The notes beneath the pieces are model-generated. The model saw only the letters and a program-made list of their open reading frames with translations, searched no databases and was not told the DNA's origin. Position numbers and translations under genes: made by a program. 64,000 nt of DNA from Mycteria americana. Its lineage: Eukaryota > Chordata > Aves > Ciconiiformes > Ciconiidae. The DNA is taken from positions 76,799,635 to 76,863,634 of the forward strand of contig NC_134365.1 in assembly GCF_035582795.1 (NCBI RefSeq), in the 5' to 3' direction. Shown here in pieces: positions 12,883-27,800 of this stretch (within the stretch, counting starts at the first letter, position 1; every line of letters starts with the position of its first letter).

Positions 12883-15800
12883 CTGAAAAAGAGAAAGTGA
12901 ACAGATTCCTATATCAAAGCAGAACCTTTGCAAGAACAAAGCAGATTCCTTCCTTTCTCAAGCACAAACACTGAACAAGTTTAGCAAAAGGAATGAAGTA
13001 TTGTCTCTGCATCCTCACACACCTAGAGTAAATCCATGAAAAGGCAAGAACGCACAGGGATTTGAGATGAGTCTGTTCACTGTATTAGGCCTTTTGACTG
13101 CCCACTCTGCAAACTCACCAGCAAGGTGGCAGTCCAAGCCTGAGAAGCACCTTTCACAAGGGCCTGTCACATAACACCTGCTGGAAGGTTGGTGTCTTTG
13201 AATCTACTCAGTATTTCTTTTGGAGGACTAGTATTTATCATCCAGGTGTTAAATCTCACACAGTACTTACTGTGTTCTCCCTTCTTCCCTTCCTACCCTC
13301 AACACTCACTGTTTACAATGGAACCAAAGAGGCAGTGGTTTCTCAAATAAGCATTTCATACTAGTTCTTTAAAAAAATGAAGTCTTAAGAGCAGCACTCA
13401 CCATTTGTTTGAAAAGGCACATTGGTGTAAGCTCTGCTGAAGTAATCATTAAGGACCCTTCTGAGTAGGTCTAAGGTGATGTAAGCAAGACTTGTGTAAA
13501 CATAACAAGCAATAGCTAGGATCACTGCATAAGAGCCTACTATTCCAGAGGCCAGTATGTTCAGCTAGAGGGGAAGAAAAAAACCACAGCTTTAGGAGAC
13601 TGATAAATACTCTTTATTCCCCACCTTCTTAAGGCAGCATTTTGTATCAGTTCTTCTACAAGAAACTGGCTTTACACACCTGTTATCCAGACACCCCATT
13701 AAGACAAGTCAACTAAATGCAAGTGTTAGTGGATGCTATGCACAACATTGCAAAAAGTCATTCCTTTGCTTGTGGACCATTTAGCAAAAGTAGGGTTGAA
13801 CAGGAACAGCCTAGAGCTGGTCCTGTGCTGGGCTTCATGAAGCCATGTTAAGCCTTCTATGCATATCCCACAGGACTACATTTTACATTAAGTAGCCTTG
13901 ACACCCCTTCCTCCTGAGGTGAAAGCACAGATTACTTACAATTCTTGGACAGCCAACAAAGAGCACTGGAATCATCAAAGCTACAGAAGAAAAGGTCACC
14001 CAGAACACAACATCATCACGGAAGACCCTGTAGTCTCCTGCAAAGACACCGTATTCCACAAGTAATTCACTAGGTAGCAAAACATTTCCTTTTTTGTAAG
14101 TGGTTGGGGGTAAGGTTTTTCCCCCACATATTCTGTACATTCTGAAATCTAAGTACAGTGTGGAAAAGCTTAGCTTTTGAGCTCAAATGTGATTAAGATG
14201 CACTGTAACACAGTTACTCAAAACAAGAACAGAAAGAGACTGTCCCAGTTAAGTATAGGTCCTGCACTCTAAGTTGGGACAGCAGATCTTGTCCATGAAA
14301 CAAAGATCTTTGATGAGGTATATGTTACTCATCTGGTAAGAATGAAAAGTACCAGAGTACTTCTGCCCAATAAGAAGGCTTTTTATTGCCTATATAGGTT
14401 TATAATCTATAAGCCTACATCTATGTATGCTGAACTCTAGAGTATGGTGCAAATACAGCCATCACAATACCACAAAGCAAACAAACTCTTCTGGCTTTAG
14501 GAAGAGTAATTAAGTCACTCAAACACTACTTTGTTCCCCCTGCTTTCCAAGGCTTGTCAATTAAACAGAGGGGACAAGCTGACCCCCAGCTGAGTCACCG
14601 TTTTACTTTAATGAAGAACAACCAGGGACTACATGGATTATCACAGAATTGTGGCTTAAGTCAAACACAGATGACTTAAGAATGAAAAACTGTCCCACCA
14701 AGGGATCTTAAGTAGAAGAGTTTTGAGATTTAAAATTACAATAGAGAAAGCAGTGTGGCTAATGCTCTGATGTCCCAGAGGGATGCCAGCTCAGCAGCCT
14801 TGCTTGCTTTTAAGTGATTTGTCTATTGTTTTTATCTTTTTAAAAGTCATTCTAAAGACTCTAATGATGTCAATCCAGCTGCAAATACAAGTTTGAGTCT
14901 TATAATGCAGTGCTCCCAGAGCCTTGCACTGTAGTATGGTGAAAGGTAACAGCAAGAGCTCCTCTTAATCCACAATGCCTTTATGCCTGGAGCCTCCAAG
15001 TTAGACTGCAGATTTTCTACTGTGACTTGTTCTGGATAGAGAACAAGACAGACAGCAAGTGCTCGCCTAGAGCAGAGCTGGTGTCACAGACTGCTGAGGT
15101 AGCATGCAGCTTAAGCAGGAAGAGCCTCAGCAAGTTCTCTGCAGAATAAGCAGTTTCCTTTTCCCACCAGTGCAGATTCCCTAAGTAGTTTTAATTACAG
15201 CACACCTGAAAGAAGGCTTCAGGTACATGTCTATTCCTCCCAACACTGGAAAGGGAAAGCTAAATATAACACTAAGATAAACCAGATAGTGGCATTCATC
15301 TTAGAGCCTTGCAGTGTCCCTGTAATACAGCAGCAACACATCACTCAATAGCACTTTGCAGCAGAGTATTTCAGTGCATACCTAGTGGAGTAAAGAAGAC
15401 TGTTGATGAAAAGAGAAATCCCAGCACAAGTCCAATAATAAACATACAGAGTAGGACAGATCCAAATCTCCACCAGCTTGCAGCCAGGAAAAGCCCTCCA
15501 ATAATTCCAGCTACTGCTGTCAAAATAAGACGCACTGAAAAAGAAAAGGGGCAATTCCAACACTATCAAAACTTCAGTTACTGCAATAATGTATTCAGCA
15601 GCTTTACTTCCATGCGTGATTTTGTTACCTAATGAAAACTTCCTGAAAAAAGCCAAACGAGTATCAGTATTTGCTTCATGCATTTCACTCAGACTCCAAT
15701 CTGTAACTGAGGATGTGCTACTGAAAGAGTGGCATAGGACTGGAATGAAAGTCTTGCTACTATGTATGGTAGTACCTTGAGTTCCCAGGGCAGTTATGGC

Positions 15801-18800
15801 TGCAACAGTTAATGCACATGTATCAAAAAACCCCAAACACACCTATGAGGTAGGACAAAGACAAAAGGAACTAATTCTTGCTAGTATTAACAAGCAGGAT
15901 GCAGACCTTCTACTCAGTCATTTTACAGATGAAATTTGCATTTGACCTGAAACTGAGGTCCACCCATTATGAAAGAAGTAGGAAGGAAGTATGTTGCAAA
16001 TTTCCAGAGTTTCTAAAATCCTGTATCTTCCTTGGATAGATACTCAAATTTGTCTTCTAATAGTTGCAGCTATGAATTCTGCATCACTATTTGATGTTGG
16101 AAGCAACAGTTACTCTGTTGCATATTCAGCTATTATGGCAAATCTGAACTCAGTTCAAGTACCCAGGTATCATCCCCCTATCCTTCCTAAGGCTGGCCAA
16201 CAACAAGCACAACTGAGACTTTACTTAAGGGATTCATAACAACAATATTTTGGGAAAAGCAGAGGGTATCCCAACACATCTACTTACCATCATAACCAAG
16301 GCCAGTTACCCTTGTAATGAATACAAAGAAGAAGAATCCTGTGAATATGAAGCCCATGAAGAATAAGTCTAGAGAAGAAGAAAAAAAGACTTAGTATGCT
16401 GTCATATCACTTCATACCAAGCCCACTTCAGTACATCTTCAGACATCTTCATGTTACAACATGGAAAGAACCTATCAGCTCACTGGCTGAGAAGCACAAA
16501 AGGAAAGCCAGACAACACTTTGTTCTGGAAAGGGGTGTCCTCAAGCACTTCAAATAGTTCAAAAAAGATTACGTATTTATATTGCCCAGCATGCGCCCTA
16601 GTTCTACATTTCTGCTCTTTGCATACCAGAAACTTCTTCCTCTGCAGGTAAAAGCTCTGATCCTGTAAAAGCAAAGCAGCGGACCTAATTGGCACATAAT
16701 CACTATCAAGTAAATCTCAGTATTAACACCACCATTCCAAGTAACATCTATGAAATTTCAACCAGACTTATGAGAAAAAAAAACAACATTCAATACCTGT
16801 TTTCCAGAATCTGTGTCCAAAAAAGCAAGTGAACAGACCAAGAACAGCAAGAGCAGTGAAGAATACTTTGGTAGAGAGTTTGCCTACAAGGAGAAAGAAA
16901 GGGTTATACTAGAGCATTCCACCTAGTAGTCCCAACAATGAGTCTAAGGTAAGGTCAGGTTGCTGCCACTGAGTCTGACAGCTTAATAGCTGCCCCTCCT
17001 TCAGACACACCATGTGAGCAATGCCTGAACTAACAGTTATCTTGATAGGATCTCCAACAGAATACTGAAGTAATTCCAGTCTGATTAAGAAATCAAGAGC
17101 TTCCTCCTTATTCAAAAGACTGAAGTTTCTGTAACAATAGTTAAGTAGCTGTAACTTGCTGTTTATAATACTGATACAGCTTTACCTGAAAATTCTCTGC
17201 TCAGCTTTAAAAAAGGGACATCCAATCATCTATAAAAATCAGCGCTACAGGATTAGTGACCCAGGCAGCAGCTATAGTCTTTACCACTGCAGCCTTCACC
17301 ATAGTCTCCCTTTAATATACTCTCCATGCAACAGAAAGGACCAGCAGCATCCCAGTATGGCTCACCTCTGTCTCCTAGGCAAAATTCTTACTGGTATTTA
17401 AGCTATTTGAAACAAGTAAACCACATCTTCCTAGTTCTCCGATTTAGGGAAAAGGGGCTTAGCCTAGATAATTTGTCTCATGTTGTCATAAGACAACACT
17501 GAGTTTGACAACAGTTACTTGTGTTACAGTATATAAGAAAATAATCATGAGAACAAGTCTTACTTTATGAACCACATTCTACCCATTATGCTTGTCCCTT
17601 CTGCAGTCATAATGGGGGTGGCAGCTTTGCTCCTCTTCTGCTCAAATTCTATCATTATATAGCTTTGTACAAAGTAGCATGACTTTGTAGTCATTTTGCT
17701 TTTGCTGGCATTACCTTCATCCTTATTTTAGGTGATCATCTCCTTCTAAAATATTTGTAAGTTACTGATTCCTGTTAGCACCAGAACAGTTAGAAAAGTT
17801 AGGCTGGACCCTAATCTAGTTCATGTTTTATTAGCTTAGTTTCACTGCAGCATCTATAGTCCTAGAAGTGATTTAAGATTATATATCCAGTTCAAATGGA
17901 AAAAGCTAGAGTGTCACTACAGAGTTGAAAGTTATATATCTGTAAGCCACATATTAAACCTCTATTAAGTTAAACCTTCAATTGCTAATAGCTCTCCTTA
18001 GTCTTATTTCTTCATTCTAAAATTTCTCCTCAATCAAGAAGTAGACTCTGTCATAAAGTAACAAAATATATCTAGTGTAGAACAAAGAGCTCCTTCACAC
18101 ATTTAAAAAAAATTAAATCTCAAAAGCACCACTCAGCATGTTGGAGCACAAGCAGCTTGAAATGAGTTGGCAAGTACATACAAGTCCCAACTTACTGAGA
18201 GAAGAGCAGTTATCCACCAGGTCAACAAAGCTGCAGGCATATGTATGCACAGGTATGTATGCAGCAGAAGTATTCCAAAGAGGATCCCATACTATGACAT
18301 TGTAGATCACACCTTGTCCAGGAAGCGAGGAAAAGTAGACATTGGTCTTGTCATCAGTTGTCAGTGTAAGCATCTGGAACAGTAAAGAATATTTAATTGC
18401 AAGGAACCGCTTGTCACTGTTGGCATATTGATATGTCCATACAGCTGAGGGAATACTCAGCAGCTCAAGGATAATGATCAGCAAGAACTGCAGGCAAGAG
18501 CTCTCTTATTCTGAACCCTCTCAGTATTATCACTTGCAGCATTGAAGGCTTACAGGACAGACTACTTCCTCCAACATTACTATGCTTTCTGACACGGGAG
18601 AAGACTCTCTCACTCATATGTTTTGCTCCTCCCCATTTGAGGACACAGTTCAGTTTCCCTGTCAGTCTAACCCAGGTCTGGCCTCTGAAGCAGGCAAGGC
18701 TGCCATTCTACTCCCTAACAAGGCCAGACAGGTCACAGCCACTGAGATTCCCTCATCTCTGTCCCTTCCAATCTCTTTGCCAGGGAGTAGGTAAACATGC

Positions 18801-21800
18801 AGCAAGTGTTTGCTCTCGCATATCAGGTCTCTTCGCACCACTCCAAATGGGGCCTGTTTCTAGTCCAGTTCCACTATACTCTCCTCCCTCCTCTCTTCCT
18901 TGCATTCCCTGCCCAGTTCTCAGCATCTGAGGATGCCAGTCCCCAGCATCTATCAGGCATTGTAGGATATCAGTCTTTGTCAGAAGTGGCCTGACTTCTG
19001 GATTTACAGGCACTCAGCAGCAGTATTACTATAGGCAAGCTGGCCTCAACATCACTGACGGAGCACCATGACTAAAGTAGTATTCAGCAAGCAGGAAGAC
19101 ACTGCAATAAGAGCTTGTTTAATTGAGGAAAGTGCAAGACACAGAAACACGCCACAGACCAGTCACTAACATCTACCTAATACCAGAGCCCACTGCAAGA
19201 AGCCTCAATTCTGCCACATTTCAGGCTGTGCTAACTAGCCACCTCCATCCCAAGAGAGAGTGGTTGCCATTTTGCATGCATCACTCACTGTTTACTTCCT
19301 AGCGAGAAAACCCAGATACAAGCAAGAAGCCTGAAGCATCAGCAGCTTGCTTATGTCACCACTCAAGGAAGAAGAAAACTTAAGACAGTGCCACTGCCAC
19401 ATGCCTGGTACACCAGTACTTCAGACTTACTTTAATGCCATTAGCTTTGATACTCTCCACCTCAGACATCTTCCGTATGTGGCTCATGAGTACCATCTCA
19501 GAAAGATCGTTCTCTGGTAAGAAGTACTGGTAGACATCATAGCGCAGTCGCCATCTGGAGTTCTGACCAGTCCCTGAATCACAGGATGGTGGGTTTGCTC
19601 CTCTACAATTAAAAAGAGATCAGCTATGTGCCCAGCACAAGCCCCTGGATCTTAAAATTAGTTTTCAGAAGTTACCTGTCCAAGTTGGCAGTATTTGGCT
19701 TCTACTCTCTAGAATTTAACACCAGAAACTAATTCAAAACTAGACTGTAAATGTTTGTGAGCACAGACTACAGCAGTATTACACAGAACTACCCTGACGC
19801 AAGTAGTGTCTGTGATGATGCCTGCCTTTACATTTACAGAGGCTTTCTATCAGTTGTCATAAGGAACCAGCACAAGAATTCCAAGAGGTCACAACAGCCA
19901 AAGATCACAGCATCACTGTTTGGTTTTCCACACATACTACGTATACAGCTCTGAACATAGCCTTCCCCATTCCCTGCCTATCACCTGTAAAATCAGGCAC
20001 CATTCAGGAAATAATGCCTTATAACTTGAAGTCTCAATACTAAACAGAACTCTAGGCTATTATCATGCTTCAGTACCAGTAAAAGAATAAAACTGACTAC
20101 AATACACAGCTGGTCCTCAAAGAGGTTAAGACATTATGAGGAATAGGAAAATCCAGTATTTGCTGACTGCTTGCACATTTGAAGTTGCACAACCTCTCCC
20201 ACAAGATGCAACTCTCAACTTTTACCTCTCTGTGTTACCTCTCTCCCTCCTCCTTTTCCTCATTTACTTCTCAGTTTGTTGCAGCAAACAAGGTTTCTGC
20301 CAGCAGCTGGATGGTCAGCCTTTCCAGCAGAATCTCATTTTATGACCTTGGCCAAATACAGGACAAAGGAGGTCTTGCTCAGTGCACCGATGTTTTTCCA
20401 CATACCTGGTATATCCCAAGTTTGCAGGGGCAAACTTGATGTGTATATCAACCAATGTATAGTCTAGGTAAATATTTGGATCCACTTCCAAGTCAAATTC
20501 TAGATTGCAGGCTCCAGGAATAGGATCTAGAACACAAAAAATATAACTGTAGTAGGATTTACTCCCCCCCTTACACAGCATGAAAAGAGTTCCAAGACCT
20601 CAGCAATGCATGTACTTGCAGGCATAGCCTGCTTGCTGAGAACATAAAATTGTCAGATTCTAGTCCTACAGACAATACAAGTGGTTTCACTGCAGTCTAA
20701 GATAGGTCCTGATACATATGCACAGCAGTTTTCTACTCCAAGGCTGAAGTTGTGACAAGACCATACAGTACATCCTATATGCGACTTGCAATTCAGCAGT
20801 GATACTAAACTTTTTCGCCCCTTTTCAAAAGAATTTCTGGCATCTCCATCATATGTTTGTACCACGTAAGAGCATCACCTCTGAAAGGTCAACACTTCCT
20901 TTCATAGTTAACTTGTTAAGGGATACCAGCTCTGCTTATTACAAGTAATAAGAACATACCTTTCTCCATATAGGGAATAGAGATAGCTGTGCTGAGCACC
21001 TGGCTAGCATCCAGTGACCGAAGGTACCATGTACATACACTCTGTTGAGGCCGAAGGATTGAAACCAGTCCTCTGTCTACTCCGGTTCCTGAGCTGTTCA
21101 CAGATGGATTCTGGACAGAAACAAATTATATAAACAAGCAGTTCTTCTTGAGAAGATTTCCACCACAGCTTGATGTATTGCACAGGAGTCACATTCCTGC
21201 CACAAACCTGTAGGGCACATATTTCAGCACCAGTTGCCACAGATGAGGCATTCAGCCCTTAGCTAGCTTGTAAAAAAGGAAGATGAAAAAAAAAGGGAGT
21301 GGCCTCTGACACCACACACTGCCTAGTTCAGGCTCAAAAACCTAAGTGACAAGTTTGAGACTACTGAAGAGTTAATAATCCTAAGCAAATTGCAGAGAAA
21401 TCTAGCTAGTTGAAGTCTACTGCTGCACAGCAATGGAGTGACTAGTAAAGGTGTAAAAGTATTGGAATATCCCTCACAAAAAGTTGCGAGATGTCACTAA
21501 AGGGCACTCTGGGAACCAAAGTGCAGAAGCACCTCACTATCTCTACCAGAATGGAGATGATGGTATGACAGCTGGCTTAACAGTAGTCATGCCAGACAAA
21601 AGTGCTTGGGGCCAGGTCAGCTACAGACCCAATGCCCACACCACCATCCTTTTCAGAATCAGTGGTCCTGAGGAAAGATCAGGCAGCAGTAGCAGTGTCA
21701 CACTCACACAGCTGGAACAACCAATTGACCTGCAGTCTAATCTATTTTTCAGCATGGAAAATGTGCTTTTGTTCAAGAAGGCCACAGTTATCTGAGGCAA

Positions 21801-24800
21801 CACTGTTAAGGAAGCACTTTGGACCTGGCAGGCTTTAAGGTCTGGCTCAGCTTCATATTTCTAGAGACAGGCCAGCCCCAAAAGCAGTATAGCCATATTT
21901 ATGCATCACTGTCCTTGGCCTGGTAAGGCCCATGAATGCAAAGAGGGTCTGAATTGACAGCAGAAGATTCTACCAGTGGTAATCAAAGACCAAACAGGTG
22001 TAACAGTAATGCCTTAGCCCTGTAATCCTGGCTATTTCACTAGTACAAAGATGACTGAGCTGGGTGACTTGTGTTACAGGTTATTCATCTCCTAAGCTTC
22101 CCAGAATACTCCTTGGCACTCAGTACATTATCATTTGGAAAATATTGATGGGGAGAGGGAAACTGGATGGCAGCTGTCAGATCTCCATCTACTACCTTCA
22201 GCTTAGTCTACATTCTGCTCAAATATCACTTAGAGCCTCACAGCACCATAAAAATCAGTATTTTAAAATGCATCCCAGTAATGACGGGACAAACTGAAGC
22301 TAGTGTATAGCAGTAGGAATGCTTATATTGTTGGCTAGAAGTAGCAGCCTTCACTGGAGTACTATGGAGTAATTTCTCCATGTGCCACCAAAGGAGAATT
22401 AGATTCAGAACAAGGAGCTGGGGTAACAAGACATCATATCTGTAGTGGCTAGATCCCAGCCACATAAACAACAGACAACTAAACATCCCAAAGTGATCAT
22501 ATTTATTGTATAAGGTATATCTGGCAAATACTTCTCATGAATCTGTTTTTAATTTGACAGGCTGATGGATAGCAGTCAACAGTCACATGTCAAAAGCACC
22601 ACTTCCACCAAGAACAAAGAGTCTTGAAACATTTTCAAGCCAGCTCTGAAACTCCTTTAGCATTCAGTCCTTCAAAATAGCAGCTATGACATATAAGTAG
22701 AAGACAGACAGTATTATTTCAGCTTCAGAATGCCTAAGAGCCATGCAGGTAAGATACTCATATTTATATAGCTTCAGTTCTATATGCCTACATGTATCAG
22801 AGCCAACTCCTTTGTTGAAAGAAAAGTAGCAGTTAAGAACAGAAGTGACACTCTTACCATACCTTATCAAAGGATATCACCACATTGCTTTGCTGGGCAT
22901 GTACTTGAAAAATTACGACAGTCACATTGCTTGCAATGTTCCTGATTACAGCTTCCACTGGGTTGGTCTGGTTAAGTAGCACATTTCTGAATTTTCCCAA
23001 GGAGAGCTCAAGAAGACCTGCATTACAAAAAGAAGATGACACTTTTTTGTCCAGAGGGAAGCCTGGAAGCTTCCAGTAGCATAATATTAGTCAGCTGGGA
23101 ACAGAGCAAGATGTTGTTTTATGCTACTCTCATCCTGTAAGCTGTAATAAGGTTTTAGAGACTACTATACACAGAGCTATACCTACAAGAACAGATAAAA
23201 CTAGAGAACCCACCATGCAGCCTGGCACTCACCTAAGCACATGGGGCAGGACTTCCTGCCAGGAGCTCAGTATTTGATACAGCTGAGCTCATCAGCAACA
23301 GACACTAGCTGCAGCTGATCAGCTACTGCAATCGACAGCAAGTAACATTCAGTAGAGTAAATAACAGAGGATACTGAAGACTACTTGCTCTTCACCAAAT
23401 ACAGGCAAGTATGCTTGTATTAGCCAGCCAACTTGCACAATACCTGTTAGACTTCCTGGGTGAAGTCCCAGACCATGGGAGTTGGAGTCAACTTCTATAA
23501 CACAGCATCAAATCTGTAGTTTACATATGTATACTTACCCACTTTCAGCTACTTCACATAGGTCTTTTGCTCCCATGCTATTCTTAATTATTAGGACTGT
23601 TGGACCCCGATTTCTGTATCTAAAAATCTGACTAATTTTTTCCAAGACACAACCCAAGACCATTTCTTCTTACGATGAGCATAATCCCATGATCCACTGT
23701 CATTTTTAAATTAAAGTGAACCACATGACCTAGGATATAAGATTATTTGAGAATCAGCTCTGGCTTACCATCCAAGTCCTGCAAGAAAGCCTGGTTTCTC
23801 CCCATGCTGGGCTCTTGAGGGACAGGGGATGTCAAAGGAGGAAAGAGAAGCAGCTGTACAGAAGCCACAAGATTCTCTTTTGTTGGCGGTTAGCAGGCAG
23901 ACTAGATGGTTGCAGAGCATGCACAATGCCTTTCAGGTTTTTCCCTGAATTCCCCTGCGTGCACACACAGTAGCGCAGCAAACCCAAAACTTATCAAGTT
24001 TAATGATACGCTTACACAGTACTTCCTCAATAAAGTTGCCTCTTCTAGTGTAAAGGGTTCATACTGTCAAGTACTCCAACAGAAGCACAGAGTAATCAAC
24101 AGCACCATCCCATATACACTGTTGCTGATAACTCAGGTGGTCTCCCATCCAAAAAAGGAAGGGATACAGTCTTCTCAGAGTACTGGGTACAGTTTCAGCT
24201 AACTCCTTTCCTGTTATTTTTCACTCTCCCCTGCCAAGAATTGGCATCTTTAGCCAGTTTCTTTGCCTGTTGATGATATGTAAAAAGAGGTGAACTCCTA
24301 CCCTCGTGCCTCCTCCACTCACCTCACAGCAGAGGAAGAAGGCAGCAGCAAAGTCTAAATCATCTCATCTTGCTAACTTCAACCCTTGCACGCTCACCCT
24401 CAAAATTCAGTTAATACCAGTACTGCATCACCAATAAAACCCCAGCTGAAATGTGGGGATCATAAGCCACCTAGGAGGAAAAAAAGATTCTCCATTTTCC
24501 AGTCCAATCATCTGCAGTTTGTGTTAAGGTTGAAAACTTGGAGTAGAAACTTTTTCTAACAGTAATTAACATAAAATTAGAGCTACAAGAAAGCTTTGTG
24601 TATTCCTTTGTTTCTGCTAGAGTCCCTTGAGCAGCATTCAGATATCCTCCCCTTCACAAGACCTCTTTCCTCCTTAGCACTTAAGTTCTACCAGAAATGC
24701 AACTAGCAGTATGAATGCTAAAGAAAAGCATTCAAAAGGCACTGACTATACATCTATGCACTCAGAAATTTGGAGTGAAAGCTTAGAATACAGGAAAAAT

Positions 24801-27800
24801 ATTTTTCTTCGATCTTTTAGAACTTCAGCACAGTTTCCTGAACCACAAGACAGTCATACTTAGATGTTCTTTTAAGGAAAGAGCTAAAACCATATACATC
24901 CTCTCTATGCTCTACATCAAGGGGAAAAAAAAGCATTGCTCTCTTGTTTCTCACCTCCACTCTGTACTCATACCCAGAGGCCTCTGCATAAATAAGAAAC
25001 AGATTTGTCAGCAAGACATGCAGCCACTACTTCAACATGATCATGAGACTCTAAATGTCAGAGGCACTCTCTCAAGTTTAATTAGTGTGGTAAATTAAGG
25101 CATGGTGTTCTACATTGCCTTACTGCTTGCATAATTGCTCCTAAAACAGTGCATGTGACATACATTTTAAACCAAAGTCCAGACAGAAGAGCATAGATTA
25201 GGGTGAAGAACAAGAATGGCTACATCCATCAGACAAGTATTTTTCAGCTTATTGTTTACAGGCTCCTTGAACCACATTTCTAACCAGGCTTGAAAGATGA
25301 CTAAAGGAGAGTTCACAAGCACTGCAGAGCAGCAGAACCTTCTAAAAAGTTCGCTGAAGAGCAACTGCCACATGGCCACAGACTACAGCACCTTTCCAGC
25401 CTTCTCTTTTTCTGTCATTTGAAAAAGTCACTGGTGCTGCTCTGAGGCAGAAAGAGAGCATGGAGAGCAAGACAAATTAACCAACTCACAATTCATCAGG
25501 CCTGTTGCTATCACAAGTTCTCAGACAGGCATTAGACTACCTGAGCCATACAGAGTTCAGTGTTGTCAGAGATGCTTTGAAGGACAGATACAGAGACCTG
25601 CATGAACATGTAGTACTGGCCACAGCATGCAAGCTGCTTCTTTGGGCAAGCTTGATCTTGCTGAAGGTAGCACACCAAACAGGACTGCAGGTTTGGCAGC
25701 ACACACAGCAAAGAAAACACCACCACAGAAGTGACATAGTTGACCCAACAACAGAGCTCAGTCAGCAACAGAGCCAGGAACAACATGCAGGCCCCCCAGC
25801 TTTTTTTATTACTTCACTTGCTTCAAACAGTGAAAGTCTGGAAATACCCTGTAAGATGCCAGACTATGCCCTCTTCTTCACCTTGTAGGGAGAAGTATGA
25901 TGGTCACTGCATGTCAGAGTAGTTTTGGGTTGGATATAAGAGAGGAACCCTTGCTATTACAGAGATTATCAACAGAAAACATACTTAAAGGAAGTCAGCA
26001 TTGCTGAAACTGAGCAAGAGCAGAGCAAAGATAGAGGGTTGAGCATGTATTACTCGGTATACTAGTACCAATACTAGAACAGGAGTGCAGATAGTCCAGC
26101 ATATAAAAGAACCGATGAACAGAGGTGGACAACAGTCCACTCTGTCACTCCACATTGTATCTCTTCTCCCACATGAAGGGCAAAACCAGTAAAGACAGCA
26201 AAGGAATTGACCCTCTCTGGGGTCTTCTGAGATCAAAAGTCCTTATTCCTAACTCTAAGCAAGAAGATAACCAACTCTACAGAGGCTCAGCATTTATTAT
26301 CCCTTCCCTATGACATGCAGTTTCCCCAACAAGCAACACCCAGCTCGAACCACTTCCATTCTGCCGATTCAGTGCCAAGCTCTCAGTTCATTTGATGCTT
26401 TAAGTAAACCACATTTCCGGCTCCAATAGTCAAGTGTCAATCCCCACCACCAATAAAGTTAAGCATACAAGGTTCTTGATGACACCTAGCAGTCTAATTT
26501 CCATTAAGAAACACAACTGAATAAATGCCATTGATGCCCATACAGGAACAGTCTTAACCTACAGAGCCATACTCAAACATTATGCTTGCCTCAAAGAGGT
26601 TCCCTACAGCCAGAGAAAATGCATTTCTACCCTGAGCCAACCAGCTTACAGTGGATATGCAGAATAACCTTATGTGAGCTTTAAGATGCAAGAATAACCT
26701 TCCAGTGTAGGGAATACATCAACAAGTAGCCACATGAAGACATTTAATGGAGATGAAATGCAAGCTCAGACTGAAAACTAGTTTGAGCAGGGAAAACAGG
26801 AGTATGCAGTTACTTAACAGAATAAAACCAGCAGCCATATTATATCAGACCTGTAAAGCCATGCATACATGGATCCATAGCAGAGTCCTGCTACAAGGTC
26901 TCTGTCTTCCCACACTAGTAAAACCCCAAATAAAGACACCACCCACCCCACCCCCAAAAGAAGCAAGAAGATTTATGAAAGCTTCTAAACTTTAATTGCA
27001 TGTGTACTGGGACTCATGCTTAGAGCACAGTTTGATGCTTACAGCAGATAGTGCCACAGAACTTGGCTTGTCACCAAGAGCACCACTTCCATCCCAGAAG
27101 ACTATTCTGTTCACCAAGTTAGAGGTCATGAGGTCTTCTACAGCCTGAAAAGTGAGGCAAGAAGTACCCATCTCACCTGCTTACAGTTTTACTAATCCAC
27201 TTTGATTATCAGCCAGAACACACAAGACTCAGTCACATTGCTAGCACTGTTGATTAAGATGTCACTTTTGCATCTGGGCAATAACACTTCAAGATGCAAG
27301 TGACCAGCTGTCCAATACATTCAGACAGCCAAATAGCTTTGTGTTAACCTCTTTATTTTAAAATGTTGTCTCTGCATAGACTAAACAGCTAGCACAAACT
27401 AAGTTCATCCAGACAAGCTCCCTTTATGAGAAGGGCACTGCTCAATCCTGATTACACTATAAACTTGCTTTAGTTTTTCCAACACTAAACAACTTGGTTT
27501 GGATGTAGCAAACAAGGCCAGCTGCACTCCTGCCTCATGAAGGTGGAGCTCCCTGGGAGGTAACAAACATGATATATGAAACACTTCTGCACAAATACTA
27601 GGTTTGAAGAGCTGCAGCCCATCAGAACCCCAGAGAGGTAATATAGGCCATCATGCACAGATTTTACTTATCAGCACTTCTAAAATGAAGCCGGATCTTC
27701 CCATATTAGGAGATAGCAGAGCTCACCCCTGCAAACCTGGATGTCCAGACTGAATAACCACAAGACAATTTCAAATAAGTGAACCATTAAGCAAGTGTCC

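Noticed and set aside
15345-15842. 165-codon - strand open frame
   Set aside because: It overlaps TM7SF3 exon 9 in another frame; the conserved membrane peptide is read in the exon's own frame between good splice sites.
25505-25888. 127-codon + strand open frame inside TM7SF3 intron 1
   Set aside because: No family resemblance, no splice or promoter context, and several overlapping - strand frames of similar size.
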